The notes: generated by a model not told the origin, from the sequence alone. Numbered from the stretch's first letter, positions 43,343 through 52,391 are shown. The stretch: DNA of 64,000 nucleotides from Bacteroidota bacterium (GCA_023251875.1 JAHEXY010000002.1:495591-559590); one strand, 5' to 3'. Numbers and translations are program-made.

Positions 43343-44737
43343 TTATAATTTAGTATAGGTTAATTTTAATTTAATACCTGACGATGCATTCAAATAGCCG
43401 CCAAGCACACTTCTATAAGCATTTTCGTAGGCATTTGAAGAAATCAAATATAGGGGATAATCGGCCGATGTTTTACCTGAAATAACATCTTGAATATACA
43501 AAGAGATATTAAAAGTAAAAGTATTGTTACTCTCGTCATAAGTGCCGTCAAATTCATATCCATCGGTAAATGATTCATCGGGAAGGTTATTGAATGTTCC
43601 TAAGCTATCAAGCAATAATTGCAATTGGGGATGGGGTAAATAACTACTATATGAATCACTATCTGGAGTAAAAATAAGTTCAGCTTTGTTAATTGCAATG
43701 GAACTGTTTTGCGACCAATCCTTGATATAAGGAAAAGTAATAGCTGCTTTTGTGCCGCTCATTGCTTGAACATAAATTTTGTTTTTTCCGGAAGTGGTAT
43801 CTAACAAACTTGTTTCAACTTCTGTATTTGCATAATTGTGAGAAAAAGTAGAATGAATAACGTGTGTGTCTGAAAAAGGAAAACTAAAAGAAAGTGAATC
43901 ATTATCGATGTTACTATAATACAACGTTACCTTTGAGTTTTCATTTAATAAATTAAAATAAAAAAGTAATCCTTGATCGGCTGAGCTGGCAATAGTTGAA
44001 AAAGAAATATGTAAGCCTTTAAAATAGGCTATAAAAGCATCGTCATCAACCAACGATGATTGACCTGATAAATCTAATAAGCGTTGACCAAAAGAATCGT
44101 TTAAACGAATTCTTAATTGTGGAGAAAGCGTATCTCCATTTTTTAGCATTATACTTGAATTAAAATCAGGAGTAAAAGTTTTAGTACCTAATGCAACATT
44201 GTCATATAAATGATTGCTGTTTGAGTAATAAGAACTATCTGTATATAAATCTTCACTTAGTTCGTATATATTTATTGTATAGGATGAAGAGGTGTCAATA
44301 CCATAGTAGCCATCATAATTTAAAGAAAGCACAACTGAATCAAGATGTAAGTTTGATCCAAAATTAACATTGTTAGAAGACAAACCCATTTGCGCATAGA
44401 TAGACGCTTCGGCATAACCAAAAGTAGGGTCCATATAATTACCTGCTAAATAAAGTGAAGTAGAGGATGCTAAGCTATAACTATAAGTAAGTATAGAATC
44501 TTCTTTTACAGTATATGAAAATATACCTGAGGTGTCAGAATAACTTACAGAAAGCACATCGCCTGTAGGAGAATAAGTAATGGCTTCATCTTGTTTTTTA
44601 CATGCATTAAATAGCGTAATACACCATATTAATGCAAGTACAGATAATAGATTTATTGTCCTACTATAAAAAAAAATCGAGGAAATTACTGCTAATTTCC
44701 TCTTTAAAATAGTTACACTTTTTTGTAATGTTAACAT
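43343..44737 (-). CDS. DUF4270 family lipoprotein
   Basis: After a hydrophobic N-terminus ending in ALIWCITLFNAC, a likely lipobox, the protein carries the DUF4270 pattern (SDTSGIFSYTVKEDSIL, YLAGNYMDPTFGYAEASIYAQ, LDSVVLSLNYDGYYG) and a late block GYLNASSGIKLKLTYT. It is found between the glycogen-synthase-like gene and glmS in many Bacteroidota, as here. Its role is unknown but is probably in the cell envelope. The true start may lie at an internal methionine, because the first 30 residues are basic and precede the hydrophobic segment. Confidence 0.85.
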   Translation of the reverse strand: MLTLQKSVTILKRKLAVISSIFFYSRTINLLSVLALIWCITLFNACKKQDEAITYSPTGDVLSVSYSDTSGIFSYTVKEDSILTYSYSLASSTSLYLAGNYMDPTFGYAEASIYAQMGLSSNNVNFGSNLHLDSVVLSLNYDGYYGIDTSSSYTINIYELSEDLYTDSSYYSNSNHLYDNVALGTKTFTPDFNSSIMLKNGDTLSPQLRIRLNDSFGQRLLDLSGQSSLVDDDAFIAYFKGLHISFSTIASSADQGLLFYFNLLNENSKVTLYYSNIDNDSLSFSFPFSDTHVIHSTFSHNYANTEVETSLLDTTSGKNKIYVQAMSGTKAAITFPYIKDWSQNSSIAINKAELIFTPDSDSYSSYLPHPQLQLLLDSLGTFNNLPDESFTDGYEFDGTYDESNNTFTFNISLYIQDVISGKTSADYPLYLISSNAYENAYRSVLGGYLNASSGIKLKLTYTKL

Positions 44738-44744
44738 TTACAGT

Positions 44745-45572
44745 TTATTCGGCTAAAACATGATCATTCAAAAAAATTTCGTCATAAAGTGCTGAATAAG
44801 CATCAGCATACTCTGTTTCGTCTTTATAACCCAGTTTTGGCGTATTTATTTTCTTAACATACTTTTCAAGATCGGCATTTACTTTTTCGCTTCCCTGAAT
44901 AACAGCATCTGCCATTTTAATACCCATTTTATTAACATTAATAAAATTAGGTTCAAGGTAAAGTTCTACTTCTTTTGGTCTAAGCCCATCAAATACTAAC
45001 TTATCGGCTAATTTTTTATCTAAATTTCCTTTAAACTCATCATCGTAATAAGAGTATACTACTTTAGTATGAGCATAAACAGGATCCTCTTTATATATTG
45101 TTTTTAAATAGAGCGGAAGAAAACTTGTCATCCAACCATGGCAATGTATAATATCGGGAATCCAACCTAATTTTTTAATTGTTTCAAGTACTCCTCTACA
45201 AAAGAAAATAGATCTTTCATCATTATCAGTAAAAAACTTTCCATTTTCATCAGCTAAGATATTTTTTCTTTGAAAATATTCTTCATTGTCAATAAAGTAA
45301 ACTTGCATGCGAGCAGCTTGTATGGATGCAACTTTTATGATAAGCGGATGATCAACATCATTTACTACAATATTCATCCCGGATAATCGAATGACTTCAT
45401 GCAATTGATGACGTCTTTCATTAATACTTCCATAACGAGGCATAAAAATGCGAACCTCTTTTCCTTTTTCTTGAATGGCTTGCGGTAAGTATCTACTTAC
45501 TTTGCTCATAGGGGTTTCCGGAAGGTAGGGAAGCATTTGATTAGTTACATAAAGCACTCTAGCTTTCTTCAT
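44745..45572 (-). CDS. Glycogen-synthase-like protein with only the N-terminal GT-B half
   Basis: At 275 residues it covers the N-terminal Rossmann half of a GT5 glycogen/starch synthase (VLYVTNQMLPYLPETPMSKV, IFMPRYGSINER, FFCRGVLETIKKLGWIPDIIHCHGWMTSFLP). The C-terminal half, which binds ADP-glucose, is absent. Bacteroidota commonly carry this short form next to panC, so it is not a recent truncation. Catalytic activity is doubtful. It is divergent from panC, with a 233-base intergenic region that contains promoter-like elements for both directions. Confidence 0.85.
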   Translation of the reverse strand: MKKARVLYVTNQMLPYLPETPMSKVSRYLPQAIQEKGKEVRIFMPRYGSINERRHQLHEVIRLSGMNIVVNDVDHPLIIKVASIQAARMQVYFIDNEEYFQRKNILADENGKFFTDNDERSIFFCRGVLETIKKLGWIPDIIHCHGWMTSFLPLYLKTIYKEDPVYAHTKVVYSYYDDEFKGNLDKKLADKLVFDGLRPKEVELYLEPNFINVNKMGIKMADAVIQGSEKVNADLEKYVKKINTPKLGYKDETEYADAYSALYDEIFLNDHVLAE

Positions 45573-45600
45573 AAGAGGTGAGGTTAGAAATTAGACGGTA

Positions 45601-45631
45601 CAAAAATACATAAAAATCAATTCAATATCAA
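45601..45631 (-). promoter_or_regulatory. Putative promoter of the glycosyltransferase/DUF4270/glmS run
   Basis: On the minus strand, TTG (45631-45629) and TATTTTTG (45608-45601) are separated by 20 bases, matching the Bacteroidota -33/-7 pattern. The -7 box lies 29 bases before the ATG. Confidence 0.6.
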
Positions 45632-45775
45632 CATTATATTTTATTTAAGTGTTAATTTTGAGGGACTTAGTGCTGATTGTAGATGTGTAATAATAAGATA
45701 ATCAGCGTGTTTAATAAAAAAATCAAATATTTTATTATTTTAATTAACATAATAAGCATATTGTGAACATCTTTC

Positions 45776-45783
45776 TATTTTTG
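45776..45783 (+). promoter_or_regulatory. Putative -7 element of panC (TATTTTTG)
   Basis: This matches TAnnTTTG 23 bases before the panC ATG. A TTG at the expected -33 position was not found, so the call rests on the -7 box. Confidence 0.5.
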
Positions 45784-45805
45784 CATACCATCTAAAAAAA
45801 CGCTC

Positions 45806-46648
45806 ATGGAAGTATATAAAACCAAAGCCGAATTAGCTTTATTTAGCACTAACGCTAAAAAGAAAAAGGAGACTGTTGGTTTTGTTCCAACCATGGGCGC
45901 TTTGCATGATGGGCACATGTCTTTAATTAGAAAATCTGTTTCTGAAAATAACTATACGGTATGTAGTATTTTTGTAAACCCAACTCAGTTTAATAATAAA
46001 AAAGATTTTGAGCGCTATCCTATTACTATTGATGAGGATTTAAAAAAACTTGAAACGGAAAAATGTGATGTAGTTTTTTTGCCTTCAGTAAATGAAATGT
46101 ATCCGGATCCGGATAATACACAATATGATTTAGGAGGAATAGACAAACCCATGGAAGGTGTTTTTAGGCCCGGCCATTTTAATGGCATGGCTATGATTGT
46201 ACTAAAATTGTTTGCAGCCGCAAATGCAGATGTGGCTTATTTTGGAGAAAAGGATTTTCAGCAATTGGCAATAATAAAATACATAACTAAGCGCTATAAT
46301 GTTCCAATAAAAATTGTAGGCTGTTCTACTTTACGTGATGAGGATGGATTGGCAATGAGTTCGAGAAATTTGTTGTTAAATGCAGATCAAAGAAAAAATG
46401 CATTGGCAATTTCGCAAACACTTTTTGGAACTAAACAAAAGGTAAATAAAGACTCTGTTGAAAATGTAAAAGCTTGGGCTAAGAATTTTATTTCTCAAAC
46501 ATCGAATCTCAAGCTGGAATATTTTGAAATAGTAAACAGCGAAACTTTAGAAAGTATTCTAGATTGGAGTGATGCTGAAAATATTAATGCCTGCGTGGCT
46601 GCTTATGCAGGAGAGGTTAGATTAATTGATAATGTAAAATTGAAATAG
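45806..46648 (+). CDS. panC: Pantothenate synthetase
   Basis: This 280-residue class I synthetase-like enzyme has the HIGH-type motif GFVPTMGALHDGHMSL, the pantoate-binding region FVNPTQFNN, and the KMSKS-like motif DEDGLAMSSRN. It joins pantoate and beta-alanine with ATP to make pantothenate for CoA. It stands alone on the plus strand, divergent from the glycosyltransferase-like gene, an order I recall from other Bacteroidota. Confidence 0.96.
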   Translation: MEVYKTKAELALFSTNAKKKKETVGFVPTMGALHDGHMSLIRKSVSENNYTVCSIFVNPTQFNNKKDFERYPITIDEDLKKLETEKCDVVFLPSVNEMYPDPDNTQYDLGGIDKPMEGVFRPGHFNGMAMIVLKLFAAANADVAYFGEKDFQQLAIIKYITKRYNVPIKIVGCSTLRDEDGLAMSSRNLLLNADQRKNALAISQTLFGTKQKVNKDSVENVKAWAKNFISQTSNLKLEYFEIVNSETLESILDWSDAENINACVAAYAGEVRLIDNVKLK

Positions 46649-46705
46649 ATTTTACAAAGTTATTTAGGTTGTTGTAAATTTTCTTTTTTTTCAGTTTTTA
46701 AACAA

Positions 46706-46713
46706 GTACCTTT
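46706..46713 (+). promoter_or_regulatory. Putative -7 element of the HMA lipoprotein gene (TACCTTTG)
   Basis: This matches TAnnTTTG 33 bases before the ATG at 46747. No clear -33 TTG was found. Confidence 0.5.
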
Positions 46714-46746
46714 GTATCTACATACAAATTATTAAAATTCATTCAA

Positions 46747-47280
46747 ATGAAAATCACATCATCACTTTTAGTTTTAACATTAGCAATCTCTTCATTTTTT
46801 ATTACATCATGCAAAAATGGCTCACAAGAAGAAAAGAAAACAACTGATTCTACTGCAACAAGCATGAATACAACCGAAACTACGCCTGCAGTTGCTCAAG
46901 CAAGTATTAATCTTTCTATCGAAGGCATGAGTTGTGAGAATTGTGCTAATGCATTAAAAACAGGTCTTACTTCATTAGCTGGTGTAACCGCTTGTGATGT
47001 GAATTTAGAGAGTAAAACAGCAAAAGTTGATTTTGATAATACCCAAACAACTGAAGAAGCAATTATTGCCCAAGTTGCAACGGTGCATGACGGTAAATTT
47101 AAAGCAACTAAAACAACTGATGGCACTGCAGAGGCCGGAACAGAAACTAAAAAATGTGAGAAAGATTGTACTAAACCATGTTGTAAGGGAAAAGAAGCAG
47201 AAATAAAAACATGTACCAGCACATCAAAAGAATGTTGCAAAAAAGATGCAAAAACATGCGATCATAAAGATGGGAAATAA
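46747..47280 (+). CDS. Lipoprotein with heavy-metal-associated (HMA) domain and Cys-rich tail
   Basis: The lipobox ITSC ends the signal at Cys22. A Ser/Thr-rich linker leads to an HMA domain (about 52-125) with the metal-binding motif GMSCENC (Cys63 and Cys66). The last 50 residues contain three CC pairs and several more cysteines (CEKDCTKPCCKGK, KECCKKDAKTC). HMA domains carry copper, zinc or mercury; the tail suggests a second metal site. It should be a surface- or periplasm-facing metal carrier or scavenger. The metal cannot be named from sequence. It ends one base before the convergent gene. Confidence 0.88.
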   Translation: MKITSSLLVLTLAISSFFITSCKNGSQEEKKTTDSTATSMNTTETTPAVAQASINLSIEGMSCENCANALKTGLTSLAGVTACDVNLESKTAKVDFDNTQTTEEAIIAQVATVHDGKFKATKTTDGTAEAGTETKKCEKDCTKPCCKGKEAEIKTCTSTSKECCKKDAKTCDHKDGK

Positions 47281-47281
47281 T

Positions 47282-49375
47282 CTATTTTAGCAAGGTTATC
47301 GTTCCTGTTTTTATCGTTCCATCGGTAAATTCCAGAATATAATAGTAGGTTCCTCCTGTTAATTTAGCTCCATCCCAATCATTTTTATAATTATCGCTCT
47401 GGTACACTCTTCTTCCCCAACGATTATAAATATTTAATTGAGTATTCTTATACTGTTCTAGATTGTCGAATTCAAGAAAATCATTTTTACCATCACCATT
47501 AGGAGAAAATACATTTGGAATAACCACTTTATATAAAGGAACATTATACTCGCACCAGTTTGATTCTGAAATTAGGCTTTCACTAGAATTAAGTTGATAA
47601 GAGGTAGTTACTTTTACTTTGTAATCATTTGCATCAACAGGTTTGTCAAAAGAATAATTTGTATTATTAGTTATTCCCATTAGAGTCCATGAGCCATTTG
47701 TTGTAGCATGGTATATTTCATAAGTAGGACTCGTCCATCCCCAATATTCAGTCCATGCTAAATCAATTTTAGTAGAGTCAATTGTATTTTGCCCGCAAGT
47801 TAAAAGAATGCTTTGAATACTATCTGATGAAGGTGAAGTATATTTATTGCTTAATTCAACTTTTATATTGTAGTCATAAGCGGTTGTTTGTACATCAACA
47901 GTATTATCTGTAAATGCAGTATCGTTAATGCCATAAGTAGATCCTAAATAACTATAAAATCCATTAGGTAAAAGGCTTCTGTAAATATTGTATTGTTTAA
48001 AAATTACTGTCCAATCAACCATAGGATATGCATTCGTGGGAAGATTCCATTTCATGGCAATACTATCATTGTTTACAACGGTTACATTTCGCAAATCAAT
48101 TTTTAAATCAGGGCAACTATCAACATATATAGTAAGTGTATCAAATTCCGCTAATTGAAATCCGCAAAAAGTAATTAATGAATTTTGATCGTATCCCTTT
48201 TTAGTCCAAATGTAATAGGTTCCATTTTGATTCATGGGTGAAGCAAGATGCAATTGAATTTCATTGGTATATCCTGCGTAGCAATTTACAGCATTGGCAG
48301 CAACAACCGGTATAGGATAACCGTTAGGATTTAACATCCTAAAATCAGAGCCATCAGTAGCAATAGAGCCACATTGAACCGAGTCGCTTGTATAAATAGT
48401 TATTAATGTATCCATACAAGCTGCTTCTACAAGGGAGTCTGGATTATTAGGGTCGGGAGAAACCGTTAAATAATATTGTTTAGAATCATCAAGGCAATCA
48501 CCAATAATAATCATTTCCATATCACGTTTGATACTGCCTATTTTTTCCCAAACAAGGCTTACGGTATCAAACCGAAATTCTTCTACCAAAATGCATGCTA
48601 CGGCCATTTGTTCAAGGTTGGGTGTAAATGCAAGATTGCCATTTGTGGAATCAATTGTAAAGCCAGAACTAGAAGAAATGGGATAATCAGGAGTGTAAGG
48701 AGAAATATAGCTGGAAAGTAAGGATACTCCAGGGTATGGACCTCCTTCAGCCTCCATTAATGTGTATCTTAATGAATCGCCATCTTTTTCTGCTGCCATT
48801 TGGCTTAAATCATAATGATTGCCGGCACAAAGCTGAGGAACGGGTAATGCTTGAAAATAGGGAGAACTATTTTCAGGTGCATCCGTATTATTGATTAAAG
48901 CACTCACATAAAAATCTTGTGAACTAGGATTGGTAAGGGTAGAAAGGGCTGCATTTCTACAACAGCTGGTATAGCTAATTACCCAGTCTGTACTTTTTGA
49001 AGGAAGAGTAAGGGTGCCCTCATATACATATTCATAAATTCCTATATAAGGGCTATTGGGGTCTTGGCAATTGGTGGGACCTGGTAAACAAGGCTGGTCA
49101 ACTTCCAAGGGGCCGCTAATTAGGCTTAATGATAAAGTTCCACTAGAACCTTTTAAATCGGAATCGTAATCAATAGTTAATGTAGATCCCAGGCTGGTAG
49201 AACTTGTACAATCATAATAAAATTTGAGAGATACTTTATATTCATTTGGGGTTCCGGTATATTCATAAATTAAATCTAAAGCGGCATTGTGTGACGCTTT
49301 TACAGTATTAAAACTCAAGATAGAAAGTAGAATAAAAAAAATAGGTAAGCGCAATACCGAGTATATTTTTATCAT
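47282..49375 (-). CDS. Large secreted protein with T9SS type B (gliding-type) C-terminal domain
   Basis: The signal peptide (FFILLSILSFNTVKA) is followed by the N-terminal domain shared with the protein at 16891 (YKVSLKFYYDC, ISYTSCCRN, ENSSPYFQALP, EKDGDSLRYTL). Fibronectin-like segments follow (LAWTEYWGWTSPTYEIY), then the type B sorting domain (VIPNVFSPNGDGKNDF, LNIYNRWGRRVYQS, GTITLLK). The protein is predicted to be exported through the T9SS and attached to or released from the surface. No catalytic motif was recognised. Confidence 0.9.
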   Translation of the reverse strand: MIKIYSVLRLPIFFILLSILSFNTVKASHNAALDLIYEYTGTPNEYKVSLKFYYDCTSSTSLGSTLTIDYDSDLKGSSGTLSLSLISGPLEVDQPCLPGPTNCQDPNSPYIGIYEYVYEGTLTLPSKSTDWVISYTSCCRNAALSTLTNPSSQDFYVSALINNTDAPENSSPYFQALPVPQLCAGNHYDLSQMAAEKDGDSLRYTLMEAEGGPYPGVSLLSSYISPYTPDYPISSSSGFTIDSTNGNLAFTPNLEQMAVACILVEEFRFDTVSLVWEKIGSIKRDMEMIIIGDCLDDSKQYYLTVSPDPNNPDSLVEAACMDTLITIYTSDSVQCGSIATDGSDFRMLNPNGYPIPVVAANAVNCYAGYTNEIQLHLASPMNQNGTYYIWTKKGYDQNSLITFCGFQLAEFDTLTIYVDSCPDLKIDLRNVTVVNNDSIAMKWNLPTNAYPMVDWTVIFKQYNIYRSLLPNGFYSYLGSTYGINDTAFTDNTVDVQTTAYDYNIKVELSNKYTSPSSDSIQSILLTCGQNTIDSTKIDLAWTEYWGWTSPTYEIYHATTNGSWTLMGITNNTNYSFDKPVDANDYKVKVTTSYQLNSSESLISESNWCEYNVPLYKVVIPNVFSPNGDGKNDFLEFDNLEQYKNTQLNIYNRWGRRVYQSDNYKNDWDGAKLTGGTYYYILEFTDGTIKTGTITLLK

Positions 49376-49407
49376 AATAAATTTTAATATTTAAAGATGC
49401 ATTTTAG

Positions 49408-49415
49408 CAAAAATA
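49408..49415 (-). promoter_or_regulatory. Putative -7 element (TATTTTTG on the minus strand)
   Basis: CAAAAATA on the plus strand lies 33 bases upstream of the 49375 start and matches TAnnTTTG on the minus strand. The -33 box is not clear. Confidence 0.4.
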
Positions 49416-49545
49416 GGGTAAAAAAGCTAAATAAAGAATTACAGGTTTTTGCAATATCACATAAACTCGCAAGACAATATTTGAAAAATACTCACTTTTG
49501 AAATCTGCCTACAAGCTAATATTTTAATTCTTCTCATCTGGCTTT

Positions 49546-49584
49546 AAACTACAAAAGCCCTAATTTTTAGGGCTTTTGTAGTTT
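49546..49584. terminator. Long perfect hairpin terminator
   Basis: AAACTACAAAAGCCCT and AGGGCTTTTGTAGTTT form a 16-base-pair stem with a 7-base loop. It should end transcription of the acyl-CoA dehydrogenase gene from the right, and is symmetric enough to work both ways. Confidence 0.85.
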
Positions 49585-49634
49585 ACAAATTGGTTTTCTT
49601 TTTACCAAAGTAGATTAAAAAACTGTGCAATAAA

Positions 49635-51431
49635 CTAAAAACAATATTTGTTTTCTGAAATTACTGCAGCAGCAATACGTCTGCGTGATGCAACCGTATC
49701 ATAAGGTTTTATTTTTGTAAAACGCTTTAAGCCCATCATCATCATCCGATGTTCATCACCTTCTGAAAAATGGTTTAATGCTACCTTACCATTTATATAG
49801 GCTCTATCAGCCGCTTCGTTAATAAAAGTATTGGTAATATCAATTAATAGAGCACAAGCTTTTTCGCCTTTAATGCCTACCAATTTTTCAACACGCAATA
49901 AAGTGGATTCAGCAACATAAATATCAATCATCATGTCGGCAATACGCATTAACAACTCTTGTTCTTTTTGTAATTGAGCGGCCAATTTCTGAACTGCTCC
50001 TCCGGCAACCATTAGCACTGCTTTTTTAAGATTTTGTAAAGCTGTTTTAGCTTCGCTAAAAGTTGTGGCCTCATCTTCATTAAAATCAGGAATTGACAAA
50101 AGCTCTTCTGCTACTTTTTTAGCTGGGCCCATAAGATCTAATTCTCCTTTTAATGCTCTTTTTAAAACCATATCAACCGTTAACAAACGATTAATTTCAT
50201 TGGTTCCTTCAAAAATTCTGTTGATACGTGAATCACGGTAAGAACGATCCATAGGAGCATCGGCAGAAAATCCCATTCCTCCATAAATTTGTACGCCCTC
50301 ATCAGCACAAAAATCCAATACTTCAGATCCGTATACTTTTAAAATAGCACATTCAATAGCAAATTGCTCAACACCTTTTAGTTTTGCTTCTGTTTCTGAT
50401 TTGCCTTGTGCTTTAAGTGATTCAATTGCATCGTCAATATTTTGACCCATGCGATAAATAGCAGATTCGCAAGTAAATGTTTGAATAGCCTGCTCTGCTA
50501 ATTTATGACGAATGGCGCCAAATTTAGAAATGGGCATTCCAAATTGTTCACGGGTATTGGCATATTGAACTGATTTGTTTATAATTTCTTTACACGCTCC
50601 CATTGCACCTGCACCTAAACGAGCACGACCAATATTAAGAATGTTAACGGCAATTTTAAACCCTCCTTCTCTTTCTCCCAATAAATTTTCAGCCGGAACT
50701 TTGCAATTATTAAAAAATACCTGACGGGTTGAAGATCCTTTAATACCCATTTTCTTTTCTTCTTCATTTAATGTAATGCCTCCAAAAGTTTTTTCAACGA
50801 TGAAGCCTGTTAAGTTTTTATCGTCAGCAATTTTAGCAAACACCACAAATATATCAGCAAAACCGGCATTGGTAATCCACATTTTTTGACCTGTGATTGA
50901 ATAATACTTGCCATCTTCAGAAAGTGTTGCTTTTGTTTTTCCAGAATTGGCATCAGATCCTGATCCCGGTTCCGTTAAGCAATAAGAAGCTTTCCATTTT
51001 CCGGAAGCTAAATTGGGTAAATATTTTTTCTTTTGCGCTTCATTACCATAATAAAGAATAGGTAATGTGCCAATACCTGCATGTGCAGCCATTGCAACCA
51101 TAAAAGAATGAGATGTCCCCATTGCTTCAGTTACCAATAATGAAGTATTAAAATTTTGTCCTAATCCTCCATAAGTTTCAGGAATTGACACTCCAAGTAA
51201 ACCTAATTCACCTGCTTTTTCAAGTAACGAAGGTACCAACCCGGGTTCTTGATGATCTATTTTTTCCAGATTGGGCCATATTTCTTGTGTAACAAAGTCT
51301 TTACAAGTTTGCGACATCATGCGCTGCTCTTCCGTAAATTCTTCGGGAATAAATACATCTTGACAATTGGTTTCTTTTACAAGAAATTCGCCTCCTTTAA
51401 GGCTAGTTTTGGTTTTTGTTGTGGTTTCCAT
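49635..51431 (-). CDS. Acyl-CoA dehydrogenase family protein
   Basis: This 598-residue flavoprotein has ACAD domains in order: helical N-terminus (EEQRMMSQTCKDFV), FAD/substrate sheet with CLTEPGSGSDANSG and MWITNAG, and a C-terminal helical domain with ANTREQFGMPISKFGAI and EGVQIYGGMGFSADAPMDRSYRD. A further C-terminal extension of about 170 residues is typical of the longer VLCAD/ACAD9-like bacterial forms. It oxidises acyl-CoA in beta-oxidation; chain-length preference is unknown. The catalytic Glu is likely in RIFEGTNEINR. Confidence 0.92.
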   Translation of the reverse strand: METTTKTKTSLKGGEFLVKETNCQDVFIPEEFTEEQRMMSQTCKDFVTQEIWPNLEKIDHQEPGLVPSLLEKAGELGLLGVSIPETYGGLGQNFNTSLLVTEAMGTSHSFMVAMAAHAGIGTLPILYYGNEAQKKKYLPNLASGKWKASYCLTEPGSGSDANSGKTKATLSEDGKYYSITGQKMWITNAGFADIFVVFAKIADDKNLTGFIVEKTFGGITLNEEEKKMGIKGSSTRQVFFNNCKVPAENLLGEREGGFKIAVNILNIGRARLGAGAMGACKEIINKSVQYANTREQFGMPISKFGAIRHKLAEQAIQTFTCESAIYRMGQNIDDAIESLKAQGKSETEAKLKGVEQFAIECAILKVYGSEVLDFCADEGVQIYGGMGFSADAPMDRSYRDSRINRIFEGTNEINRLLTVDMVLKRALKGELDLMGPAKKVAEELLSIPDFNEDEATTFSEAKTALQNLKKAVLMVAGGAVQKLAAQLQKEQELLMRIADMMIDIYVAESTLLRVEKLVGIKGEKACALLIDITNTFINEAADRAYINGKVALNHFSEGDEHRMMMMGLKRFTKIKPYDTVASRRRIAAAVISENKYCF

Positions 51432-51683
51432 ACAATATGAAGGTTTAATTTTTTAATTGATAAAACTCAATGTAACAATTTATCTGATAAAGAAAAGAAA
51501 TAAATATTTATTATGCAAGCATTGCATTTGTTTGCTTTACTTAATTCTATAAATGCTAAATAAAAGAGTAATACGTAAAGAAATAGGAAAAGGTTTATAA
51601 ATGGTATGATTATTTTTAAATTCTGATTTTATAGACTCGGTTTTTATTTTTCTTATTTTGTGAAAAACTAAATTCTCTTTAAC

Positions 51684-52271
51684 ATGAATCAGGTCTATCG
51701 TATTTGTATGCATGCAACACTTGCAACAATGGTAATAAGTTGCAATTCTTCTAATAAAGACAATGAAAATACTACAGATTCTAACATTGCAGTAACAAGC
51801 GATACTTTAAATAAAGCTGCTGAAATAATACCGGTGGCCGAAGAAAATAAACTAGCTCCTAATGAAATTAGCCTTACCCAAGCAGATTTCCCTGTTGTAG
51901 TTACTGTGCCTGAAGGCATGGATACTAAAAAGGTTAAAGTTGAAGCACAAACTTGGGGGGGGATTGAAATAACAGCAGGAGATAACTTTCAAGTTCAAAT
52001 TGCTTCAGGGCAAGGAGATATTGCTAGCAAAAAAACTGATTTAGGAAATGACGATGTTTATAAAGTAGAATATTTAGTTGATGAAAAAAATGCACTGGTT
52101 TACAAAAAGTACATTCCGGATACCGATATACAAGAATTTCATTTTTATCTTATTGCTAAAACTACCAGCGGTTACTATGAAGTGGAAGATATACCCGGAA
52201 ATCAATTTACAAAAACTGCCATTATGAAAATGTATGATGCTGCAAAAAAATTGAAGAGTATAAAAGGATAG
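51684..52271 (+). CDS. Small lipoprotein of unknown function with internal G8 run
   Basis: The signal ends in a lipobox-like MVISC (Cys20), followed by an Asn/Asp/Ser-rich linker and a roughly 120-residue domain (PVVVTVPEGMDTKKVKV, KVEYLVDEKNALVYKKYIP). I do not recognise the family. Codons around residue 91 (TWGGI) are encoded by a run of eight G, rare in this AT-rich sequence and able to shift the frame. It is a single gene between a 252-base region without genes and a hairpin element. Confidence 0.75.
   Translation: MNQVYRICMHATLATMVISCNSSNKDNENTTDSNIAVTSDTLNKAAEIIPVAEENKLAPNEISLTQADFPVVVTVPEGMDTKKVKVEAQTWGGIEITAGDNFQVQIASGQGDIASKKTDLGNDDVYKVEYLVDEKNALVYKKYIPDTDIQEFHFYLIAKTTSGYYEVEDIPGNQFTKTAIMKMYDAAKKLKSIKG
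51955..51962 (+). repeat. G8 homopolymer inside a lipoprotein gene
   Basis: Eight G encode part of TWGG. Loss or gain of one base would truncate the protein shortly after. Confidence 0.9.
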
Positions 52272-52280
52272 AAATATTTT

Positions 52281-52372
52281 ATAGGGAGTTCTGAAAATTA
52301 CAATTTATGTCCCTCTCTTTGAGAGGGATTAAGGGAGAGGAAGCAAAAAAGTAATTTTTAGAACTCCTCTTA
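52281..52372. repeat. Hairpin element family A, copy 8
   Basis: Arms GGGAGTTCTGAAAATT and AATTTTTAGAACTCCTC pair; core CCCTCTCTTTGAGAGGG and GGGAGAGGA. It starts 9 bases after the lipoprotein stop and ends 19 bases before the helicase start. Confidence 0.93.
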
Positions 52373-52391
52373 TGAAAATCATTGATATCAC

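Noticed and set aside
46896-47240. Minus-strand open frame of 114 codons opposite the HMA lipoprotein
   Set aside because: The plus-strand frame has a lipobox, the GMSCENC motif and a promoter-like element; the reverse frame has no recognisable features.
51432-51683. Possible RNA gene or promoter in the gap before the G8 lipoprotein gene
   Set aside because: No TAnnTTTG box in good position, no strong hairpin and no conserved-looking motif could be seen.
8115-52372. CRISPR array suggested by repeated near-identical sequences
   Set aside because: Copies lie kilobases apart between unrelated genes, each is a hairpin of about 90 bases, and no regular spacers or cas genes exist.
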